A stretch of 6,425 nucleotides of DNA from Holosporales bacterium (GTDB lineage Bacteria; Pseudomonadota; Alphaproteobacteria; BNTO01): the NCBI GenBank assembly GCA_031290075.1, contig JAITOG010000100.1, positions 1 to 6,425 on the forward strand. Direction: 5' to 3'. How positions within the stretch are numbered: the first letter of the stretch is position 1; each line of letters starts with the position of its first letter. Below the pieces are notes generated by a model. The model saw only the letters and a program-made list of their open reading frames with translations. It did not search any database and had not been told where the DNA came from. Positions 1 to 4,839 of the stretch are shown here, in pieces. The translations under genes were made by a program, and so were the position numbers.

Positions 1-1
1 G

Positions 2-823
2 GGGTTAGGGATAAGCAATCTTTTTTGCGGGGAATCAGTTGGCGTACAGGAAGGATATGAGGCAGAGGCAAGACGTAGGGATGGCGCACAGATGGGATAT
101 GACGCAGAGGCAAGACGTGAGGCAAAAGAGGCAGAGGCAATACGTGAGGCACAGGAAAGACAAGAAGGTCAACTTTTTGCTGCAGTTAAAGAAGGAAATA
201 ACGGAGAGGTTAATAGATTAATTTCTAACTCTGAGAATAAGGATGTTCTTGTTAATGCTAAAGATAAGAGTATATGGGCGCCACTTCATTATGCAGCTGA
301 TAGAGGACATGTAGAAGTTGTTAGAGTATTACTTGAAGCTGGAGCAAATAAAGATGTTAGAGATAAAAGTGGAAGTACCCCACTTCATAAAGCAGCTTAT
401 GGAGGATATACAGCAGTTGCTAAAGTATTACTTGAAGCTGGGGCAAATGTAGATGCTAGAGCTCAGTATTGGAGTACACCACTTCATTTAGCAGCTTCTA
501 GAGGGCATGCAGGAGTTGTTGAAATATTACTTACTGCTGGAGCAAATAAAGAGGCTCAAAATTATTATGGAAGGACACCACTTTATAATGCAGTTTCTGA
601 ATGGAATGCAAGAGTTGTTAAAGTATTACTTACTGCTGGAGCAGATAAAAATGCTAGAAATAGTATTGGAAGTACACCACTTCATTTTGCAGCTTCTGGA
701 ATGTTATACGAAGCTGTTAAAGTATTACTTGCTTTTGGAGCAGATAAAGAAACTAAAGATGATTATGGATATACACCACGTGATTTGGCACGTTCTAAAA
801 AATTAAAGAGGTTATTAGCCTAA
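2..823 (+). CDS. Ankyrin-repeat protein, 5' end outside the window
   Basis: Ankyrin repeats are protein-binding scaffolds; in intracellular bacteria such proteins are often secreted effectors, but no partner or secretion signal is visible here. Counting from the first in-frame ATG (position 92) as residue 1: a charged Ala/Glu/Arg-rich helical stretch (about 1-25), a degenerate capping repeat (25-60), five 33-residue repeats (62-94, 95-127, 128-160, 161-193, 194-226), most with TPLH..A near the start and VV.(V/I)LL.AGA.K in the second helix, and a C-terminal cap (227-243). Repeats 2 to 5 are also very similar in DNA, suggesting recent internal duplication. The frame has no stop back to base 2 and the residues before ATG 92 continue the same charged repeat pattern (GYEAEARR then GYDAEARR), so the true start is probably upstream. 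ATG 92 is possible but has only a weak AGGG 11 bases before it. Family assignment is firm; function is unknown. Confidence 0.88.
   Translation, partial: GLGISNLFCGESVGVQEGYEAEARRRDGAQMGYDAEARREAKEAEAIREAQERQEGQLFAAVKEGNNGEVNRLISNSENKDVLVNAKDKSIWAPLHYAADRGHVEVVRVLLEAGANKDVRDKSGSTPLHKAAYGGYTAVAKVLLEAGANVDARAQYWSTPLHLAASRGHAGVVEILLTAGANKEAQNYYGRTPLYNAVSEWNARVVKVLLTAGADKNARNSIGSTPLHFAASGMLYEAVKVLLAFGADKETKDDYGYTPRDLARSKKLKRLLA
53..145 (+). repeat. Short repeats coding EAEARR-type motifs
   Basis: A 24-base unit at 53-76 recurs at 95-118 with one mismatch, 42 bases later. Its last 18 bases recur again at 128-145 with one mismatch to the first copy. All three copies are in the frame of the ankyrin gene and encode EAEARR, DAEARR and EAEAIR. 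They form a charged, probably helical or coiled stretch before the ankyrin domain and may continue to the left of the window. Confidence 0.75.
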
Positions 824-913
824 TTAATTATAGCAGGCAATAATGGAAATAGGCCTTTAAGATTTTACTGAAAGGTTAGGATAAAGGCTTGTATGAATCT
901 TTATTAAATTGCG

Positions 914-942
914 TTGACAACTATTCGTGCAAGATTTATATT
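914..942 (+). promoter_or_regulatory. Sigma-70-type promoter (P1)
   Basis: A perfect -35 box TTGACA (914-919) is followed after 17 bases by TATATT (937-942), a five-of-six match to the -10 consensus. Transcription would start near 949. The nearest gene on this strand begins at 1151, so P1 would give a leader of about 200 bases or drive a small RNA. The -10 box lies in one arm of a 10-bp perfect inverted repeat (937-946 and 1044-1053). Assigned from sequence match alone. Confidence 0.55.
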
Positions 943-1053
943 ACACTAAAATTCATGATTAATAATGCAGATGATTTTTCCACAACCTCATAATCTGTAG
1001 GAGGTTCACAAACACGATATGTCTGATTAAATGTGGATTTTTGGTGTAATATA
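937..1053. repeat. Inverted repeat in the 824-1150 gene-free stretch
   Basis: TATATTACAC (937-946) and GTGTAATATA (1044-1053) are perfect 10-bp inverted copies. Between them are smaller inverted pairs: TCCACA/TGTGGA and AACCTC (984-989)/GAGGTT (1001-1006). Two Shine-Dalgarno-like motifs in this stretch have no gene: AGGAGG at 999-1004 is followed by an ATG at 1019 that stops after three codons, and GGAGG at 1098-1102 has no start codon at a usable distance. The rest of 824-1150 shows no gene or convincing terminator for the ankyrin gene. Confidence 0.45.
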
Positions 1054-1055
1054 AT
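1027..1055 (+). promoter_or_regulatory. Possible second promoter (P2) for the 1151 gene
   Basis: A perfect -10 box TATAAT (1050-1055) has a poor -35 match, TTAAAT (1027-1032), at 17-base spacing. It overlaps the second arm of the inverted repeat at 1044-1053. It would give a leader of about 90 bases for the membrane protein gene at 1151. In AT-rich DNA such matches arise by chance, so confidence is low. Confidence 0.3.
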
Positions 1056-1150
1056 TTTAGATAAAATCATTTTTTTACGGCAGATGTATTAACTTTTGGA
1101 GGAATTAGAGTTTATAATTATATTATAAGAAAATATCTTTTTCAGATTTT

Positions 1151-1798
1151 GTGAGGAAATGTTGGGTGCGTATTTTAAAAGGTTTATTTATAATTGTTTG
1201 TTTTTTAAATTTTAGTACAGTATCTATGATTGGTTATACTTTACCTAATATTATGGCAAAAGTTAAAGATTTAACTTCGATTGCTAAGAAATCAGTTATT
1301 AAAAATTTTAATTCATTTGAAAATGCAGTATTCCTACTCACTTCGTTTATTGGAAATTATTCTTTTAAATGTGTTGATTACGCAAGAAAAGAAATATCTT
1401 CTATTGCCAAATTATCGAATGAATACCCTCACTTTACATATGCTATAGGAGCAACTATTGTGAGCATATTAGGTATTGTTATGCAAAAAAACAAATCTAC
1501 ATTGTTATCGGTAATGGCTGGAGGAGCTTCAATAGGATTACCTTTATACTATTTTCTATCTGAATCTTTAAAGAGAGAAAGAAAATTAAAAAAACATTGC
1601 GCATATTTATTAGATAATTTTAATAAAATGTCTTGTGCAATATTTGGAAAAGAAATTGAAGAAGAAGGCGATATTGAAACAATAAGCGACACAATTGTAG
1701 ATACTTATATAAAATTAAAAAAAGATTTGGAAGCTTTGAAGTTAGAATTCTCTGGTTTAGTAGATAGAATGTTCGTAAATAGAAAATCAATGGTTTAA
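1151..1798 (+). CDS. Small putative membrane protein, unrecognised
   Basis: This 215-residue protein matches no family I recognise. The N-terminus looks like a signal peptide or signal anchor: basic residues R2, K3, R7 and K10, then a hydrophobic core at about 11-28. A pair of hydrophobic segments lies at about 95-111 and 117-136, separated by a short KNK turn, suggesting a membrane hairpin. The rest is Lys/Glu-rich, with a helical C-terminal third (about 138-205) that could form a coiled coil. The GTG at 1151 is the only plausible start: an in-frame TAA at 1115-1117 closes the frame upstream, no ATG or TTG lies between, and this start places the signal sequence at the N-terminus. No good ribosome binding site precedes it. 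The gene ends before a strong terminator at 1900-1927. Codon use is AT-rich like the ankyrin gene. An envelope or secreted protein is an inference from topology only. Confidence 0.65.
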   Translation: MRKCWVRILKGLFIIVCFLNFSTVSMIGYTLPNIMAKVKDLTSIAKKSVIKNFNSFENAVFLLTSFIGNYSFKCVDYARKEISSIAKLSNEYPHFTYAIGATIVSILGIVMQKNKSTLLSVMAGGASIGLPLYYFLSESLKRERKLKKHCAYLLDNFNKMSCAIFGKEIEEEGDIETISDTIVDTYIKLKKDLEALKLEFSGLVDRMFVNRKSMV

Positions 1799-1899
1799 AA
1801 AAATAATCTGAGGCTTCTTAAAAGGCAAATATAGAATTTCCAAAAAAGCTTTTTCTTAATAGATTACCGTTTAAAAATGTGATTTAATCAAGTTATCTG

Positions 1900-1927
1900 A
1901 TAGTGCGAAAAGGCGCTATTTTTTTAT
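1900..1927 (+). terminator. Intrinsic terminator downstream of the 1151 gene
   Basis: A 7-bp stem ATAGTGC (1900-1906) / GCGCTAT (1913-1919), with one G-U pair and a GAAAAG loop, is followed directly by a T tract. It lies about 100 bases after the stop of the membrane protein gene and well before rne, and so separates the two transcription units. Confidence 0.8.
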
Positions 1928-1978
1928 TGTATAGCGATAAAGAAAATGTTTTTATTATTTACTTTGCAAAATTGCTTT

Positions 1979-2005
1979 ATTCCTTTATTTATTAGGAATT
2001 TTTTT
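1979..2005 (+). terminator. Second, weaker terminator-like hairpin before rne
   Basis: ATTCCT (1979-1984) and AGGAAT (1994-1999) form a 6-bp AT-rich stem with a 9-base loop, followed by seven T residues. It may be a backup terminator. If it is active, the rne promoter must lie downstream of it, which means inside or at the edge of repeat R1. Confidence 0.45.
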
Positions 2006-2070
2006 AAATGGCATTTGCATATTAGACTTCTTTCGAAACCAATTTCTTCTAGCAAAGTTGAAGGAGCATA

Positions 2071-2156
2071 CTGGGGCTCCCAAAGAATGCGGATTTTAAT
2101 TGCTGCCAATCCCTTGAAACCCAAAAAGTTTGAATCCGCAATTTTTTGGGGTTGGG
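2071..2156 (+). repeat. Palindromic element R2 nested in R1
   Basis: This 86-bp block is absent from the lgt copy of R1 but recurs in reverse orientation at 4369-4455 with about four differences. Its inner ends are imperfect inverted repeats ending in GCGGATT/AATCCGC. TA dinucleotides flank it on both sides (2069-2070 and 2157-2158), as they do the solo copy. R1 sequence resumes at once on each side (GTTGAAGGAG before, CGAAGC.CAGAACCGGAG after), so this is an insertion into an existing R1. Confidence 0.82.
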
Positions 2157-2275
2157 TATACGAAGCGCAGAACCGGAGTGTACTAAATGTACATAAGGGG
2201 CATTTGGGGAAATCACAGATTTCCCCCAAACCCCATGAGGATTCGAGCATCAAAGCGACGAACAAATTTGCAGAA

Positions 2276-2311
2276 GAAATTGGTTTCAAAAGAGAAATTG
2301 GTTTCGAAAGA
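2276..2311 (+). repeat. 18-bp tandem duplication at the R1 end
   Basis: Two adjacent 18-base units (2276-2293 and 2294-2311) both begin GAAATTGGTTTC and differ at one base (A/G). The duplication repeats part of the right terminal inverted repeat and keeps the reading frame (EIGFKR then EIGFER). The lgt copy of R1 has one unit only. Confidence 0.8.
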
Positions 2312-2327
2312 AGTCTAATATTATTTT

Positions 2328-2331
2328 GGAG
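2328..2331 (+). promoter_or_regulatory. Ribosome binding site of rne, next to R1
   Basis: GGAG lies 11 bases before the ATG at 2343 and only 7 bases after the end of R1. R1 therefore replaced or interrupted the rne leader right up to the translation signal. The spacing is somewhat long but no better candidate exists. Confidence 0.55.
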
Positions 2332-2342
2332 ATTGTTACTAA

Positions 2343-4265
2343 ATGGCGAAAAAAATACTTATTAATGCACAAGATCCTAATGAAACGAGAATTGCTGTTA
2401 TTGATGGAAATCAACTTGTAGATTTTGATTCTGAAATCGTTTCTCAAAAGCCAATTCGCGGAAATATATATTTGGCGCGAGTTGTTCGTGTTGAACCTTC
2501 ACTTCAAGCCGTTTTTGTTGAATATGCTGAAGGGAAGAGTGGTTTTTTACCGTTTTCGGAAATTCATACAGAATATTATAGAATTCCCGTTGATGATAGA
2601 AGAGATACAGAAGAAAACCAAAAAAAAGAAGAAGAAACGGAAAAACAAAATGTTAATGCAGAAGCAAGTGCTGACGATATAATTTCATATCCATCTTCTG
2701 TTAATGTTGAAAACATTAAAGTAAAAAAAAATAAAAAGCATAAAAGGCGCAAAAGAACATACGATATTCAAGAAGTTATTCAAAATAAACAAGTTTTATT
2801 AATTCAAGTAATAAAAGATGAAAGAGGTAGTAAGGGAGCTGCTGTTACAACGTATATCTCTTTAGCAGGGCAATATTGCGTTTTAATGCCAAATGCTGGC
2901 GAGAGAAATGGAGGAGTTTCTAAAAGAATACAGAATGATGACGATAGGAAGCGCCTTAAAGATTTAATTAATGACCTTGAAGTTCCATCTAAAATGTCAA
3001 TAATTATCAGAACGGCAGGGCAAGAACGCAATAAATCAGAAATTCGTAGAGATTATGAATATCTTACTCGCCTTTGGGATAATATAAGAAAAAAAACCTT
3101 AGAATCCTCAGCGCCTGAACTAATTAATGAGGAAGCTTGTTTTCTTATGCGTTCTGTTCGGGATTTTTACAAAAAAGAAATTGATGAAGTTGTTGTTGAC
3201 ACGAAAGATGCCTACAAACGAGTTCGCGATTTTATGAAACAGCTCTCACCAAGTGGAGTTAAAAAAATTAAATTGCATAAAGAAGATGAAGATAGTGCTT
3301 CTTTATTTAATTCATACGATATAGAGCAGCAGATCTTAAACATGATAAGTCCCCGTGTTGAGCTACCATCTGGAGGATCAATAGTAATTAGCCAAACTGA
3401 GGCACTTGTTGCTATAGATGTTAACTCCGGGCGCGCTACAAAAGAACGGCATATTGATACTACTGCGCTGAAAACTAATTTAGAAGCAGCAAAAGAAATT
3501 ACTCGTCAGCTAAAATTGCGCGATTTGTCAGGGCTTATTGTTATTGATTTTATTGATATGAGCGAACATAAGCATATTCAACAAGTTGAACGCATATTCC
3601 GGCAAGAAACAGCCAATGACAACGCACGAATACAAATTGCTAATATCAGCCAATTTGGTTTACTTGAAATGTCCCGTCAACGCCTTAGGTCTAGCGTAAT
3701 GGAAACATATGGAGAAATTTGTCCACATTGCCAAGGGCGCGGAGTTACATATTCGAAAAGATATTTTGTATCAACAATTTTGCATATACTTGAGAAAATC
3801 GCATTTGAAAATAAAGAAAAGAATATCAATTTATATGTTCCCAATTTTATTTATTCGGATCTTTTGAATAAAAAACGTAATGAATTCTTTGAAATAGAAC
3901 AAAAAAATAATTGCTTAGTAAATGTTCAGGCTGATAGCAGTCTTGCTTCAATAGATTTCGTGATTGATTATGGAATCGGAGTTCCTCGTCAATTTTCATT
4001 GGGAAAAATGAATTCTGATAATGAAGAAGATGAAGGAATTAAGGAAACAAAAAATAAAAAAAACAATTTACCTCCAGATAGTAACCAAAAGAGTGGGAAT
4101 AAAGGGCGAAGAAGAAGACGTAGTCGCGGTAGTAAAAGCAACGAACAGACTCCAGGGGCGCAAACGAAAGATGAGCAAAATGAACATTTGGTTTCTAAGC
4201 AAACAGAAGAAAAAAGTTGGTTAAAGAAGATTTTTAATTTGAGCATGCAGAAAATCAATTTTTAG
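2343..4265 (+). CDS. rne: Ribonuclease E/G (RNase E)
   Basis: RNase E is the endonuclease that starts mRNA decay and processes rRNA and tRNA precursors, cutting AU-rich single strands. The 640 residues show the family layout: an N-terminal RNase H-like segment, an S1 RNA-binding domain (about 36-175) split by a Lys/Glu-rich insertion (about 85-138) as in alphaproteobacterial homologues, a 5'-sensor region, and the DNase I-like catalytic core. Metal ligands fit E. coli spacing: D359 in AIDVNSGR (E. coli D303), N361, and D402 in VIDFIDM (E. coli D346). C460 and C463 in CPHCQGRG form the zinc link used for dimer pairing. LLEMSRQR is at about 440-447. The C-terminal tail is short (about 555-640), with an arginine-rich RNA-binding patch at 588-596, so the long degradosome scaffold of E. 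coli RNase E is missing. Start ATG 2343 matches the family N-terminus (MAKKILINA). R1 lies just upstream and R3 begins 6 bases after the stop. Confidence 0.97.
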   Translation: MAKKILINAQDPNETRIAVIDGNQLVDFDSEIVSQKPIRGNIYLARVVRVEPSLQAVFVEYAEGKSGFLPFSEIHTEYYRIPVDDRRDTEENQKKEEETEKQNVNAEASADDIISYPSSVNVENIKVKKNKKHKRRKRTYDIQEVIQNKQVLLIQVIKDERGSKGAAVTTYISLAGQYCVLMPNAGERNGGVSKRIQNDDDRKRLKDLINDLEVPSKMSIIIRTAGQERNKSEIRRDYEYLTRLWDNIRKKTLESSAPELINEEACFLMRSVRDFYKKEIDEVVVDTKDAYKRVRDFMKQLSPSGVKKIKLHKEDEDSASLFNSYDIEQQILNMISPRVELPSGGSIVISQTEALVAIDVNSGRATKERHIDTTALKTNLEAAKEITRQLKLRDLSGLIVIDFIDMSEHKHIQQVERIFRQETANDNARIQIANISQFGLLEMSRQRLRSSVMETYGEICPHCQGRGVTYSKRYFVSTILHILEKIAFENKEKNINLYVPNFIYSDLLNKKRNEFFEIEQKNNCLVNVQADSSLASIDFVIDYGIGVPRQFSLGKMNSDNEEDEGIKETKNKKNNLPPDSNQKSGNKGRRRRRSRGSKSNEQTPGAQTKDEQNEHLVSKQTEEKSWLKKIFNLSMQKINF

Positions 4266-4270
4266 AATTT

Positions 4271-4358
4271 TAACTGTGTTCACATTTAACTTTTCGGCCT
4301 TTGAAGGCTCTGCAGCGCAGAGGCCCAAAATTGTAAAAATCAATTAATGAACAGGGTT
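4271..4358 (+). repeat. R3 inverted repeat, left copy
   Basis: An 88-bp unit identical to the reverse complement of 4703-4790. It begins TAACTGTGTTCA and ends TGAACAGGGTT, so its own ends are imperfectly inverted. It contains a central hairpin CTCTGC-AGC-GCAGAG within a GC-rich core, unusual for this AT-rich window. It starts 6 bases after the rne stop codon, so rne transcripts probably end in or run through this structure, but no T tract follows the hairpin. Confidence 0.88.
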
Positions 4359-4368
4359 TTTAATTATA

Positions 4369-4455
4369 CCCAAACCCCAAAAAATTGCGGATTCAAACTT
4401 CTTGGGTTTCAAGGGATTGGCAGCAATTAAAATCCGCATTCTTTGGGGACCCCAG
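4369..4455 (-). repeat. Palindromic element R2, solo copy
   Basis: This 87-bp unit matches the reverse complement of the R2 nested at 2071-2156 with about four differences, including one single-base indel. TA dinucleotides abut both ends (4367-4368 and 4456-4457). The arms CCCCAAAAAATTGCGGATT and AATCCGCATTCTTTGGGG pair imperfectly. It sits directly before the transposase remnant, so it probably inserted into the insertion sequence or its relic. Confidence 0.82.
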
Positions 4456-4458
4456 TAT

Positions 4459-4665
4459 ATGGATTTAAAAGAGAAGATCTTGCTAAGAAAAAGGTCAATA
4501 TCAGAAACAGTATTCGGATATTTAAAAAGGAAATGATGTTGGAACACACAAGGCATAGATCTGGCAAATATGGCTATTCATGTGCTTTCAGTACTGATTT
4601 CATATCAACTCATGACAACAAAACCTTCAATTACACCATTTGAGGGGCTTTCACCTAATCCATAG
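4459..4665 (+). pseudogene. IS982-like transposase, C-terminal remnant
   Basis: In the frame starting at 4459 the translation reads DLKEKILLRKRSISETVFGYLK. A one-base shift in the A-run near 4524-4528 moves the match to the next frame, giving EMMLEHTRHRS. A compensating shift near 4557 returns to the first frame for MAIHVLSVLISYQL and TTKPSITPF, ending at TAG 4663-4665. The R(K)RSI.ETVF..LK and (I/L)EH(T/S)RHRS motifs are typical of the C-terminal catalytic region of IS982-family transposases; the Glu in SISETVF is probably the last acidic residue of the DDE triad. Only about 68 codons of an expected 290 or so remain. The 5' part is missing and R2 takes its place. Not functional. A related DDE family is possible, but the transposase origin is clear. 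Confidence 0.72.
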
Positions 4666-4702
4666 TTCGCGTTAATAAAAGAAACAATTGCGATTGCTTA
4701 TG

Positions 4703-4790
4703 AACCCTGTTCATTAATTGATTTTTACAATTTTGGGCCTCTGCGCTGCAGAGCCTTCAAAGGCCGAAAAGTTAAATGTGAACACAGTTA
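4703..4790 (-). repeat. R3 inverted repeat, right copy
   Basis: An exact reverse complement of 4271-4358 over 88 bases. It ends 49 bases before the stop codon of lgt (on the minus strand this is downstream of lgt). Perfect identity between the arms contrasts with the decayed transposase between them, which suggests recent duplication, gene conversion or inversion exchange between the arms. Confidence 0.88.
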
Positions 4791-4839
4791 TGGAATAACG
4801 AGTTTATCGAAAGAAAAGACCCATGAAATTGTGGAGAAA

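Larger units (their letters stand above)
2019..2321 (+). repeat. Palindromic element R1, rne-leader copy, carrying nested R2
   Basis: The ends are perfect 29-bp inverted repeats (2019-2047 and 2293-2321) that start ATATTAGACTTCTTTCG. A second copy lies in lgt (5443-5637). Inside are further hairpins: GGGGAAATC (2206-2214) with GATTTCCCC (2218-2226), and TGTAC/GTACA flanking TAAAT. Relative to the lgt copy this one has a net extra 90 bases (the nested R2 element at 2071-2156) and an 18-base tandem duplication at its right end. GAC...GTC is flanked by TA on both sides. The element is free of stops in the forward frame matching the lgt insertion, and largely open on the reverse strand too. This resembles RPEs of Rickettsia in size, palindromy and coding compatibility, but I cannot tell whether it belongs to a named RPE family. 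Confidence 0.85.
4271..4790. mobile_element. Decayed composite element between rne and lgt
   Basis: This 520-bp block lies exactly between the convergent genes rne and lgt. It is bounded by two identical 88-bp inverted repeats (R3) and contains, in order, a solo R2 element and the frameshifted C-terminal part of an IS982-like transposase. The N-terminal two thirds or more of the transposase is gone. Either R3 is an unusually long terminal inverted repeat of the insertion sequence, or two copies of an independent palindromic repeat happen to flank its relic. The sequence alone cannot decide. Confidence 0.7.

Noticed and set aside
507..806. 99-codon open frame within the ankyrin gene
   Set aside because: A shadow frame of repetitive ankyrin codons; its internal repetition simply mirrors the ankyrin repeats.
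981..1010. tRNA-like piece with a CTCATAA loop and GGTTC
   Set aside because: Resembles a Met-tRNA anticodon loop, but no acceptor stem, D arm or proper T arm can be drawn.
1924..2289. 121-codon open frame on the minus strand across R1
   Set aside because: Antisense of the same repeat; palindromic structure explains openness on both strands.
1946..2365. 139-codon open frame across R1 (+)
   Set aside because: It is mostly repeat R1 with R2, begins near terminator sequence, lacks a ribosome binding site and runs into rne in another frame. Treated as the open frame of the repeat, not a gene.
2425..2682. Lysine-rich open frame within rne (+)
   Set aside because: An alternative frame of the AAG/AAA-rich S1 insertion of RNase E; no start signal and no family match.
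4299..4335. Hairpin in R3 as an intrinsic terminator of rne
   Set aside because: The stem is GC-rich but no T tract follows it; the segment is part of a repeat. Termination there is possible but not supported.
4344..4556. 70-codon minus-strand open frame
   Set aside because: Consists of antisense transposase relic and the R2 repeat; no family match apart from the repeat peptide.
4443..4643. 66-codon frame read as an intact small gene
   Set aside because: Only its middle (EMMLEHTRHRS) matches the transposase; the parts on either side match in another frame, so it is a frameshifted remnant.
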